The position numbers were made by a program, and so were the translations under genes. Source: Demequina sp. B12 (GTDB lineage: Bacteria; Actinomycetota; Actinomycetes; Actinomycetales; Demequinaceae). From it: a DNA stretch of 64,000 bases. Position 1 is the first letter of the stretch, and every line of letters begins with the position of its first letter. Location of the stretch: NCBI RefSeq assembly GCF_028823635.1, contig NZ_JAPEHU010000004.1:248001-312000 (forward strand), given 5' to 3'. The notes beneath the pieces are model-generated. The model worked only from the letters and a program-made list of their open reading frames with translations, was not told the origin of the DNA and ran no database searches. Below are positions 41,530-49,791 of this stretch, in pieces.

Positions 41530-41835
41530 ATGCCCAAGTCCCGTCGATCACGCAAGCGCCCCTATGGGCAACCGCACGAAGAACTGGACGTCGACAGACT
41601 CGCAGCATCCGTGGGTGCTCGGCGCGAACGGGGCCCGCGCGGCGAAGAGTATGTGGTGGCGGTGCCGCGCCCCAGCGAGAAGACCTACATCTGTCCGGGG
41701 TGCCAGCAAGAGATCGCACCCCAGACTGCCCACGTCGTGGCATGGGCGGCCGACGGACTGTTCGGCTCCGAGGCTGCGGCACGGGATCGGCGACACTGGC
41801 ATACGCACTGCTGGAACACCTTTGGGAGGAGCTAA
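41530..41835 (+). CDS. Small basic actinobacterial protein with Cys/His zinc-like motif
   Basis: A 101-residue protein with a very basic start (MPKSRRSRKRPYGQ). A middle segment RGEEYVVAVPRPSEKTYICPGC and a late RRHWHTHCW place CxxC and HxHC ligands for a possible zinc site. Homologues in actinobacteria are commonly labelled ATP/GTP-binding protein without evidence. The next gene starts directly after its stop, so it is co-transcribed with the alpha/beta hydrolase. Function unknown. Confidence 0.75.
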   Translation: MPKSRRSRKRPYGQPHEELDVDRLAASVGARRERGPRGEEYVVAVPRPSEKTYICPGCQQEIAPQTAHVVAWAADGLFGSEAAARDRRHWHTHCWNTFGRS

Positions 41836-42564
41836 GTGACGGACGCGATCCAGGGCGAGGAGATTCGCTCGATGACCGTGTTGCCCGCGATTCGTGAGGA
41901 GATTGTTCTTCACACGGACGACGGACTGGAACTGGTAGGGGAGTTGGCACTTCCCGATGGCAGGCCCCCGGTGGCGACGTTGATCACTTTGCATCCCTTG
42001 CCCACCCACGGTGGGTTCATGGACTCGCATGTCTACCGCAAGGCGGCTTGGCGACTGCCGGCGCTCGCGGACATCGCTGTCCTGCGTTTCAACACACGCG
42101 GCACCACTTCGCCTCGCGGGACGAGTGAAGGTGCGTTCGACGAAGGCATCGGGGAAGCGGCCGATGTGCGGGCAGCGGTGGACTTCGCGGTGTCACGTGG
42201 GCTGCCACACAGGTGGCTCGTGGGCTGGTCGTTCGGTACGGAGTTGGCGCTCAAGTACGGCGCACCGTTGGACGTGGAGGGCGCGATCTTGCTTTCCCCG
42301 CCGCTCCACCGCGCCACCGAAAGTGACATGCTGACGTGGACTGAATCGGGCAAACCCGTCACGATCATGGTGCCCGAGTTGGATGACTTCTTGCAGCCGG
42401 CACAGGCGCAGGAGCGCTTCCAGCCCTTGGCTCAGGCCGAACTTGTGGCGGTTGACGGCGCCAAACACCTGTGGGTTGGCGAGAAGTACGTCAGACTGGT
42501 GCTGGACCGCATCGTCCAGCAGGTAGTACCCGGTGCGGGCCCGTTGCCCACTCACGTCCCCTAG
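41836..42564 (+). CDS. Alpha/beta hydrolase
   Basis: A 242-residue soluble protein with the dienelactone-hydrolase/YsgA-like pattern: LITLHPLPTHGGFMDSHVY, VLRFNTRGTTSPRG, and the nucleophile region LVGWSFGTELAL, where the elbow reads GWSFG with Ser. Late MVPELDDFL and GAKHLWVG carry the likely Asp and His. GTG start immediately after the preceding stop, with GGAGGAG upstream. Substrate unknown. Confidence 0.82.
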   Translation: MTDAIQGEEIRSMTVLPAIREEIVLHTDDGLELVGELALPDGRPPVATLITLHPLPTHGGFMDSHVYRKAAWRLPALADIAVLRFNTRGTTSPRGTSEGAFDEGIGEAADVRAAVDFAVSRGLPHRWLVGWSFGTELALKYGAPLDVEGAILLSPPLHRATESDMLTWTESGKPVTIMVPELDDFLQPAQAQERFQPLAQAELVAVDGAKHLWVGEKYVRLVLDRIVQQVVPGAGPLPTHVP

Positions 42565-42634
42565 CCGACCTGTTTCACTTCGCCGGAACTCTCTGGCGAA
42601 GCCGTACTCGCACGCACAGAGTTTGGAGACGCCG

Positions 42635-43372
42635 ATGTCCGCGCCCGTAGTCTTCCTCAACGCCTTTCCAGTCGACCGTGCCCAGTGGGAGGGGCTCCTT
42701 GCCGTCCTCGGGTCTGACGTCCGTGGCGACGTCATCACGTTCGATATGCCGGGCATCGGCCAGATGCCCCTCACTGATGAGGACCCTGCGCTCGAGTTGA
42801 TCGCCGATGCTGCCGTCCTGGCGATGCGAGAAGCGACAGGGGAGCAGGCCGCCGTGTGGGTGGGCTGCTCGATGGGTGGCTATGTGGCGATGGCGGTGGC
42901 CGAGCGGCATCCCGATGCGGTTGCAGGGCTTGGCCTCATTGCCACCAAGTCCGTCGCCGACACGGATGAGGCGCGTCAGAAACGCCAGGCCGTCGCTGAG
43001 GCACACGAAGGCCAGGAGCATCCTGCAGATCCGCGTGCCATGGCGGAGCCGCTGGTGGGAACCCAAGGAGGCAGGCGGGAGGAACTCGTCGAGTGGGTGA
43101 CCGCGAACATCGCGCGCCACGGTGGTGACGGCATCGCATGGGGGCAACGGGCCATGGCCGACCGCCCCGACCGCACTGAGGTGCTCCGCAGCGTTGACGC
43201 GCCATCAGTCGTGATTGCAGGCGAACACGACGGCATTGTGCCGCAAGCAGACATTGTGCTCATGGCACAGGCCCTGGGGGTCACCCCCGTCATCATTGAG
43301 GGTGCCGGTCACCTCGCAGCGTTTGAAGACCCAGCCGCAGTGGCCCAAGCCTTGTCGCCGCTGTTCGCGTAG
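42635..43372 (+). CDS. Alpha/beta fold hydrolase
   Basis: A 245-residue protein. The nucleophile elbow is GCSMGG with a Ser near residue 85; VVIAGEHDGIVP carries the Asp and EGAGHLAAFE the His. The layout resembles 3-oxoadipate enol-lactonase and haloalkane-dehalogenase-like esterases. The ATG at 42635 follows TTTGGAGAC; a longer upstream frame overlaps the previous gene and is not supported. Distinct from the preceding hydrolase in sequence. Confidence 0.85.
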   Translation: MSAPVVFLNAFPVDRAQWEGLLAVLGSDVRGDVITFDMPGIGQMPLTDEDPALELIADAAVLAMREATGEQAAVWVGCSMGGYVAMAVAERHPDAVAGLGLIATKSVADTDEARQKRQAVAEAHEGQEHPADPRAMAEPLVGTQGGRREELVEWVTANIARHGGDGIAWGQRAMADRPDRTEVLRSVDAPSVVIAGEHDGIVPQADIVLMAQALGVTPVIIEGAGHLAAFEDPAAVAQALSPLFA

Positions 43373-43427
43373 GACTTATCTGCCGCGAGTCCCTCGTCCT
43401 GGATGTCAGAACTGAAGGTCCCGGACG

Positions 43428-43838
43428 CTACTTGCCCCAGGAGTTCCCTCCGGCCAGGCGCTTGGCCAGCGCATCGGCCATAGGCATGGACTCGCCGTCG
43501 CGGCCGCCCTTGCCCAGTTCGATCGGAGCCTCTGCGGGCGCCATCGTGACGCCGGAGAGCAATCCTTTGAGGGATTTGGGCGTGCTGAGGACATAGAACT
43601 GGCCGTCAGTACCCACGCCCACCGTACGGTCCTTCTTGAGGTACCAGCCCGTCACGTTGGTCTTGTAGCGCGCAGAGCCGTCATAGGTGCGCGCGGTCAG
43701 GCGTTCGGTCGTGAGGCCTGCTGCACGCGCATCCTCGACGAACTGGGCGATCAGCGCGAGGGCCTCCCGGGACTGCGCGGCACGCGTCCGTTCCAGCGCT
43801 TCGGCTCGCCGTACGCGTGCATCTGCAGATTCCGTCAT
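43428..43838 (-). CDS. Hypothetical protein downstream of the coiled-coil gene
   Basis: A 136-residue protein: a charged N-terminal helix (DARVRRAEALERTRAAQSREALALIAQF region) followed by a mixed domain with TNVTGWYLKKDRTVGVGTDGQFYVL. The pattern is seen in actinobacterial proteins without assigned function. It starts 18 bp after the coiled-coil gene's stop on the same strand, suggesting co-expression. No signal peptide or membrane segment. Confidence 0.65.
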   Translation of the reverse strand: MTESADARVRRAEALERTRAAQSREALALIAQFVEDARAAGLTTERLTARTYDGSARYKTNVTGWYLKKDRTVGVGTDGQFYVLSTPKSLKGLLSGVTMAPAEAPIELGKGGRDGESMPMADALAKRLAGGNSWGK

Positions 43839-43856
43839 CGTGGTCGCTCCGAGCGA

Positions 43857-46523
43857 TTAGTCCTCGGCGCCTGCCTTCACTTCTGCCTTTGACTCGGCAG
43901 CTTCCGCAGCCTCGTGCTGGTCTTTGAGGGCCGATGCTTTCGCAAGCCCCGCGACGGGGTCGGCACCCAGAAGGCCGCGCAGGTCATCCAGGTACGTCGT
44001 GATCGACTCGCGTTGGCGGTTCAGGTCTTCCACTTCACGTGCGGCCATGATGCGCTCGCGTTCGGCGTCGGAAACCGCTTCGGAGATGATCGCCTCGGCG
44101 TGCTCACGGGCCTCGGAGACAATCTCATCGGCGTTGTTGCGAGCGTTAGTGAGCAGCGTCTGCGAGTGGACCTCGGCGTCGCGGCGGACGGACTCTGCTC
44201 GCTCGAGCGCATCGGATAGGCGCTCTTCGGCTTCATCCGCGCGGACCTTGGCATCCTCGACCATGGCAGCGGTTTCGGCCTTGGCTTCTTCGTGACGCGT
44301 AGTGAGGTCCTGCTCAGCGGTCTCACGACGCTGCGCAATCTCGATCTGGAGATCCTCGCGAGTGCGGCGGGCCTCCTCGTGGGCGGCTTCGGCTTCCGCA
44401 TGAGCTTCTGCGCGAGCGGCTTCTGCGTCACGCTGAGCGGTGGCGACGATGTGGTTCGCTTCCTGCTTCGCCGCGGCGATCCGCTCATCCGCCTGGGTCT
44501 CGGCGTCTTGGGCGGCCTTGGCGGCGTCGCGGTCGGCGGCTTCGCGGGTGGACTGAGCGTAGGCGTCGGCCTCGCGGCGGGTGGTCTCGGCGTAGGTGTC
44601 GGTGTCGTGTCGTGTCGAAGCGTCGTAGTCGTCGGCTTCGCGGCGCACCTGAGCAGCATCGTCGTCGGCGTCCGTGCGAGTGGTCTCTGCGTAGTCGTCG
44701 GCGCTCTTACGCGTGGACTGATCGTAAAGATCGGCTTCCTTGCGCAGTTGGCGGCTCGCCGTTTCCGCGGCCTGCTTGGTTGCTGCGGCGTAGTCGTCAG
44801 CATCCTTGCGGGTCAGCGTGCTGTAGTCATCGCTGGCGGCACGAGTCTCGGTGTCGTAGTCGTCTGCCGCTGCCCGCGTGTCGACGTTGTACTGGTCGGC
44901 CTCGGCGGACACGGACGTCTTGTAGTCGTCTGCTTCGGCCATCGTGACCCGGCGGTACTCGTCGGCTTGTGAGCGGGTCGCACCGTCGTAGTCGTCCGCT
45001 GCAGTGCGGACTTCGGTCGCGTCTGCCTCAGCCTGGGCGCGGGTCTGGGCTTCGTACTCGTCCGCCCGCTGCCGGGTGTCGGCGTCGTAGTCGTTCGAGG
45101 CCTGCCTGGTCGCGACGTCGTACAGGTCAGCGGCGGAGCGGGTCTCTTCCGCGTAGCGGTCCGCCTCACCGTGGACAGTGGCGCGGTACTCGTCGGCCTC
45201 CGCGGTCACCGTGGCCTTGTACTGGTCGCCCTCGGCCTGCACGTCCGCACGGTAGGCGTCGGCCTCCGTGCGCACAGCCTGGTCGTACGTGTCCGTTTCT
45301 GAGCGGACCGTCGCGGAGTAGTCGTCTGCCGCAGCCCGAGTGTCGCGGTCGTAGTCGTTGGCTTCCTGCTCCACCTGGGCGCGGTGCTGAGCGGCCGCGG
45401 CGTGGGCGGCGGCGAGAGCGTCATCGGCGTCACGGCGGACCGTCGCGGAGTACTGGTCCGCGGCGGTCTTGGTGGTGTCGCGGTACTCGTCCGCTTCCGC
45501 CTGAGTGGCGTGCGCGTAGCCTTCCGCATCGGTGCGTGTGGCTTCGTCGTACTCGTCGGTATCTGCACGCAGCGAGTCAATCTCGCGCTTCACCTCGGCA
45601 CGCAGATCGCGGGCTTCCGCTTCGGCGTCCTGGCGCGTGGCCTCTGCTTCACGATTTGCCTGGGTGAGGAACTGCTGAGCGTCGTTGCGCAGCGAGGCAG
45701 CATCCGACTCTGCCGAGATTCGAATGTCCGAGGCTTCCGCGTCGGCTGCCCCACGAGCTTCCTGAGCCTCTGCTGCGAGGCGACGTGCCTCCGCGCGAGC
45801 CTCCTCAAGGGCCTTCTCTGCCTCGGCAAGGCGCTGTTCGGCCTGTGCTTGGGCTTCAGAGACGGCTGTCTCTGCCTCGGCACGAGCGGATTCGAGCGTT
45901 TCGTTGGCCTCACGCTGGGCTGCCACACGCAGTTCCGTGGCCTCGCGCTCAGCGGTGGCGCGGAGGGTGTGGACCTCGCGGTCTGCACCGGCCTTCAGTT
46001 CGGCGATCTCTGCGTCGATGCCGGCCTTGACACGTTCAGCGTCACGGCGGGCGCGTTCCACAGTCTCAGCGGCCTGGCGCTGCGCTGCCTCACGCGTGCC
46101 GGTGGCCTCCGACTCAGAAGCGATGCGGATCTCTTCGGCTTCACGACGTGACTGGGCGAGGATTTCTGCTACTTCGTTGTCAGCGCGCGCACGCAACTGC
46201 TGAGCGGAGACGTTGGCACGAGCGACGGTGTCCTGAGCGTGAGTGTTCGCTCGTGCGATCACGTCGGAGGACTGTTCCTCGGCAGACCGGAGCAACTGCT
46301 CCACACGCGCGCCAAGACCCTTATACGAGGGCTGATCAGCCTCACGAAGGGTCTTCTGAGCCTCTTCAAGGGCGCCACGCGTGTTCGCGGCTTCCTGCTG
46401 CGCCTTCTGCGCCGCCTCCCGGGCCTCCTTCACGGAGTCCTCAAGGCGAGCAATGTGAGCGGCGACTGCTTCTCGGTCATAACCTCGCATGGCAACCGGG
46501 AACGTCAGGCTCTCTTCAGGCAT
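43857..46523 (-). CDS. DivIVA-like giant hendecad coiled-coil protein (cytoskeletal/polarity candidate)
   Basis: An 888-residue protein. Residues 1-35 (LTFPVAMRGYDREAVAAHI) resemble the DivIVA membrane-binding start. About 90-720 is almost pure 11-residue coiled coil. Residues 323-663 form 31 back-to-back 11-mers without a single insertion, consensus DxYxxxTRxxA, with Tyr at repeat position 3 in 26 of 31. Residues 663-840 return to Glu/Arg/Ala coiled coil. Streptomyces Scy and FilP, which organise tip growth, are the closest known type, but their repeat is 51 residues. The start follows GAGGAG; a longer frame is rejected. An intermediate-filament-like role is inference. Confidence 0.85.
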   Translation of the reverse strand: MPEESLTFPVAMRGYDREAVAAHIARLEDSVKEAREAAQKAQQEAANTRGALEEAQKTLREADQPSYKGLGARVEQLLRSAEEQSSDVIARANTHAQDTVARANVSAQQLRARADNEVAEILAQSRREAEEIRIASESEATGTREAAQRQAAETVERARRDAERVKAGIDAEIAELKAGADREVHTLRATAEREATELRVAAQREANETLESARAEAETAVSEAQAQAEQRLAEAEKALEEARAEARRLAAEAQEARGAADAEASDIRISAESDAASLRNDAQQFLTQANREAEATRQDAEAEARDLRAEVKREIDSLRADTDEYDEATRTDAEGYAHATQAEADEYRDTTKTAADQYSATVRRDADDALAAAHAAAAQHRAQVEQEANDYDRDTRAAADDYSATVRSETDTYDQAVRTEADAYRADVQAEGDQYKATVTAEADEYRATVHGEADRYAEETRSAADLYDVATRQASNDYDADTRQRADEYEAQTRAQAEADATEVRTAADDYDGATRSQADEYRRVTMAEADDYKTSVSAEADQYNVDTRAAADDYDTETRAASDDYSTLTRKDADDYAAATKQAAETASRQLRKEADLYDQSTRKSADDYAETTRTDADDDAAQVRREADDYDASTRHDTDTYAETTRREADAYAQSTREAADRDAAKAAQDAETQADERIAAAKQEANHIVATAQRDAEAARAEAHAEAEAAHEEARRTREDLQIEIAQRRETAEQDLTTRHEEAKAETAAMVEDAKVRADEAEERLSDALERAESVRRDAEVHSQTLLTNARNNADEIVSEAREHAEAIISEAVSDAERERIMAAREVEDLNRQRESITTYLDDLRGLLGADPVAGLAKASALKDQHEAAEAAESKAEVKAGAED
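44535..45557 (-). repeat. 33-bp tandem repeats, 31 units, inside the coiled-coil gene
   Basis: Each unit encodes 11 residues. The DNA period is exact over 1,023 bp, most visible in the recurring GTAGTC and GTAGTCGTC (Asp-Tyr codons) on the plus strand. Units have diverged, so this is an old expansion held in phase by selection. Confidence 0.85.
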
Positions 46524-46664
46524 CTCATCTCCTCTAGCACGGCAATGTGCCGTGCACTCAGTCGACACCCAGGGTAATGCGCGCGGGCATCGGTCACAAA
46601 GCCACAAACTGGGCTGAGCGGACGAAACCTCCTAGAGTGATGGGTGGACCCCTAGGAGGAACGA

Positions 46665-47744
46665 GTGACGTTTAGGACAGCTGCCCTTGTGGCGGGAGCG
46701 CTGGGAGTGGTGCTTCTCACAGTGGGACTGATTGCCGATGCGCAACGCCCACCCACAGATGTGGAGGCCGTAGCAAGCCTCGACACCTCCGTGGTGGTGT
46801 ACAGCCCGGAGATGGTGGAGTTCGCTGACGAGTCGCGCATTGGCGTCGACGGTTCCGGCGAAATCGTCGCCATGACTGCACGCCCGGTGGACGCCGATGC
46901 CTGGCTCGCCACCCGCGAAGCGACCGAGGTCACCGGCCTCCCAGAGTGGGAAGTGTTGTCCACGCAGGCGTACGAAGTTGCCGAACCGGAGCCAACCGCC
47001 AGCCCCACCACCTCGGCATCACCCAGCGCCGAGGCATCTCCCAGCCCCAGCCCGTCGCCGAGCGCATCGCCGTCCGGCGAAGGCGAAGAGGCTGAGCCCG
47101 TCGACGTCTTGTCGCAAACCTCCACCGACCTGTGGCGTCAGGAATGGAGCGGCACCGACCGTGTCGCCGTCGTGGCATCCAAGGTGCCCGACGGGGAGAC
47201 CCTCGTCATCGCCAGCCGCGATGGTTCGCCGCTGACGACAACCGACCTCGCCCTGTCACGTGAAGTGAACGACGGCTGGATCACCCCGCTGATCTGGTGG
47301 GGCATCGCCCTCACCGTCGTGGGTGCCGTCGCACTGATCCTGCGCTTCTTCGACACCCGTCCGCTCCAGGCCAAGGCCGAAAACTGGCGCCAGGGACGCA
47401 CCGGCACCGGAGACACAGATGCTGACCCCGGCTCACGCAGAGCACGCCGTGCCTCAGGCGCAGGCCTGCCCGAGGCGAGCCTCGACGAACCGGCGAGCCC
47501 CGCGACCGGCGCTACGCCGACCACGGGTGCTACCCCGACCACGGGTGCTACCCCGGTCACGGGCGCTACCCCGGTCACGGGTGGGAGCCCGATCTCCGGG
47601 CAAAGCCCCGTCAGCAGCCGCAGCCCCTTCCATCCCGTGACAGGCGGAACCCCAGCATCGGCCCCCTCGACGGGAAGCCCGCGCAGCGCGCAAAGCCCCG
47701 CCGTCGACGAAGGCCCGAACAACGGCGAAGGAGGCCGCGCATGA
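46665..47744 (+). CDS. Two-pass membrane protein with Ser/Pro linker and mucin-like C-terminal tail
   Basis: A 359-residue protein. First membrane helix at about 5-25, an outer domain of about 85 residues, a Ser/Pro/Ala linker (111-145), a second outer stretch (DLWRQEWSGTDRVAVVA), a second helix near 208-228 (LIWWGIALTVVGAVALIL), then a long Pro/Thr/Ser/Gly tail with six 6-residue repeats. With two helices the tail would be cytoplasmic. GTG start with AGGAGG. Divergent from the coiled-coil gene and overlapping the lipoprotein gene by 4 bp. Function unknown. Confidence 0.75.
   Translation: MTFRTAALVAGALGVVLLTVGLIADAQRPPTDVEAVASLDTSVVVYSPEMVEFADESRIGVDGSGEIVAMTARPVDADAWLATREATEVTGLPEWEVLSTQAYEVAEPEPTASPTTSASPSAEASPSPSPSPSASPSGEGEEAEPVDVLSQTSTDLWRQEWSGTDRVAVVASKVPDGETLVIASRDGSPLTTTDLALSREVNDGWITPLIWWGIALTVVGAVALILRFFDTRPLQAKAENWRQGRTGTGDTDADPGSRRARRASGAGLPEASLDEPASPATGATPTTGATPTTGATPVTGATPVTGGSPISGQSPVSSRSPFHPVTGGTPASAPSTGSPRSAQSPAVDEGPNNGEGGRA
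47505..47612 (+). repeat. 18-bp tandem repeats, six units (TGATPT/TGATPV)
   Basis: Units begin at 47505, 47523, 47541, 47559, 47577 and 47595. The first four are nearly identical and the last two diverged. Such near-identical units can change number by slippage. Confidence 0.85.
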
Positions 47745-48724
47745 ACCGCCGCATCATCGCCATCGGGACCGGAGCATCGGCCCTCTTGATGCTCACCGGC
47801 TGTGTCGCAGACGTCCCCGAACCTGTCACCGAGGCACCCGCGCTAGAACAAGAGGCTGCACTCCTCGAAGCACAGTCGGACCGCATCGTCGAAGCGACCA
47901 TGGCGGAACTGGCCCTTGCGGACGAAGAAGCCGACGCCGACCTGCTCACGGACCGCATCGGCGGTGACGCTGTGACGGTACGCAAAGCGCAGTACACCCT
48001 CGCAAGCGCAGATGATGGGCCCACCCCAGTCGTGCTGCCCGCGGAGATGCAGGCCGTCTACTCGGTCGGCGCTGACACGTGGCCACGCACCCTCGCGTCG
48101 GTCAGCCAGCCCGCGGACGAGGATTCCACGCCTGTCGTCATGCTGTGGATCCAAGACGACGTTGACACCGACTATCAGCTTCGTGGATGGGCCCACATGA
48201 TCCCCGGGGCAACGATCCCGGCCATGGCAGGCACCACCTCCGGCGCGGAACAACTCACCGTTGACGCGGACGGACTGCTCGCAACTCCCGAAGAAGCGAT
48301 CAGCAACTACCTGGAGCTGCTGCGAGAAGGTGAAGACTCCGAGTTCGCCGAACAGTTCACCGCGGACTCCTACCGCGAACAACTGTTTGCTTCCCGCGAG
48401 GCACTCACCGAGACCGCGAACGACGCAGAAGGCGAGTACGTCGACACCATTGAGTCCGACATCGACAGCACCTACGTCATGGGCACCGCCGACGGTGGCG
48501 CCCTGGTGTTCGCGCCAGTGTCGGTGAAGTCGTCCTTCTCTGTGGACGACGGCATCGTTGAGATCGCGGGCGCACAGCAGCCACTCGTAGACGGCGACAT
48601 CGAAGACGTAGCGGTCTACGAGTACCGCGACCTCATCGTGTTGCACATCCCCGCCGCCGACAGCGACGACACCGCTGGAGTGGTGGCAGCAGACCACAAC
48701 CTCATCCGCATCACTGACAGCTAA
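47741..48724 (+). CDS. Lipoprotein, function unknown
   Basis: A 327-residue product. Signal sequence with lipobox LTGC (Cys21), then an acidic helix-rich region (EQEAALLEAQSDRIVEATM), then two alpha/beta parts resembling NTF2-like or DUF8094-type lipoprotein domains. The region EEAISNYLELLREGEDSEFAEQF supports an NTF2-like fold. Start overlaps the preceding gene by 4 bp and the thioredoxin-like gene follows after 24 bp: an envelope operon. No catalytic motif seen. Confidence 0.78.
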   Translation: MNRRIIAIGTGASALLMLTGCVADVPEPVTEAPALEQEAALLEAQSDRIVEATMAELALADEEADADLLTDRIGGDAVTVRKAQYTLASADDGPTPVVLPAEMQAVYSVGADTWPRTLASVSQPADEDSTPVVMLWIQDDVDTDYQLRGWAHMIPGATIPAMAGTTSGAEQLTVDADGLLATPEEAISNYLELLREGEDSEFAEQFTADSYREQLFASREALTETANDAEGEYVDTIESDIDSTYVMGTADGGALVFAPVSVKSSFSVDDGIVEIAGAQQPLVDGDIEDVAVYEYRDLIVLHIPAADSDDTAGVVAADHNLIRITDS

Positions 48725-48748
48725 CCAGCACAAGTTCTCTGAGGAGAT

Positions 48749-49768
48749 ATGAGCACGAACAACCCCGAGGTTCCGCTCCGCGGCGCCCCCGACCTCTCCC
48801 ACCTGGCTGCAGCACCGCAAGCCACCCCGGACATCCCCGTGTCGAGTCAGGGTGGCGGGCTGGGCGCTCCTGGCGCTTCCGGTGCGGCCCCCGCTCCTGG
48901 CGCGGCTGCTCCCGGCGCAACTCCCGCAGCCGGGTCTCCGGCCCAGGTGCAGGTGATCGACGTCAATGATGCGAATCTCAATGACCTCGCGCAGTCGTCG
49001 ACCCAGGTGCCGATCGTCATCGTGTTCCTGTCGTCAGCGTCGCCCGCATCGAAGCAGCTGGTCGACCGCATGCGCGGCATCATCGCGCGCTACGACGGAC
49101 GGCTGGTGCTCGGCCAGTGCGACATCGACACCAACGGTGGAATCGCCCAGGCACTGCAGATCTCCGCAGTCCCGACCACCATGGCGCTGATCGCAGCGCG
49201 CCCGGCACCACTGTTCCAGGGCGCCCCCGACGACGATCAGATCACCGGCGTCTTGGACCAGGTGCTCGAAATCGCCGCACAGAACGGCGTGACGGGGCGT
49301 GCCGCTGCGGCTGCACCCCAGGAAGCCGATGCCGCAGAGCCTGAGCCCGAGCCGTTGCCGCCGCTCCACCAAGAGGCGTACGACGCCATCGAGCGTGAAG
49401 ACTACGCGGCGGCGATCGACGCCTACGACCGTGCCCTCCGTGAGAACCCCAAGGATGCCGACGCCCGCGCCGGACGCGCCCAGGTGTCCCTCATGGAACG
49501 TAGCCGGACTGCGGACCTGGCCGCCGTGCGCAAGGCTGCGGCCGACGATCCCGCCGACCTTGACGCCCAGCTTGCGGTGGCCGACATGGACATCATGGGC
49601 GGGCAGATCGAGGATGCCTTCGGACGCCTCATCGACGCGGTGCGCACCCACTTTGGGGACGACCGTGAACGGATCCGTGTGCGGCTCGTCGAGCTGTTCG
49701 ACGTGGTCGGCACCGAGGATTCGCGCGTGGTGGAGGCGCGCCGCGCGCTCGCGGCAGCGCTGTTCTAA
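48749..49768 (+). CDS. Thioredoxin-fold/TPR protein without CxxC (CnoX/YbbN-like)
   Basis: A 339-residue soluble protein. An Ala/Pro/Gly-rich N-terminus (1-65) precedes a thioredoxin fold (~66-180; VQVIDVNDANL, IVIVFLSSASPAS, ISAVPTTMALI). The active-site position reads SSASPAS (95-101) with no Cys, so it cannot act as a disulfide reductase. A TPR domain (210-330, AYDAIEREDYAAAIDAYDRAL) follows. Homologues such as CnoX are chaperone-like holdases. Ribosome site GAGGAG. Ends the run that begins with the mucin-like gene. Confidence 0.85.
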   Translation: MSTNNPEVPLRGAPDLSHLAAAPQATPDIPVSSQGGGLGAPGASGAAPAPGAAAPGATPAAGSPAQVQVIDVNDANLNDLAQSSTQVPIVIVFLSSASPASKQLVDRMRGIIARYDGRLVLGQCDIDTNGGIAQALQISAVPTTMALIAARPAPLFQGAPDDDQITGVLDQVLEIAAQNGVTGRAAAAAPQEADAAEPEPEPLPPLHQEAYDAIEREDYAAAIDAYDRALRENPKDADARAGRAQVSLMERSRTADLAAVRKAAADDPADLDAQLAVADMDIMGGQIEDAFGRLIDAVRTHFGDDRERIRVRLVELFDVVGTEDSRVVEARRALAAALF

Positions 49769-49791
49769 CCCCGCCGGGTGAGGCCAGCCCT

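Noticed and set aside
44535-45557. CRISPR-like periodic repeat
   Set aside because: The 33-bp period is entirely coding, has no unique spacers, and keeps the reading frame over 31 units.
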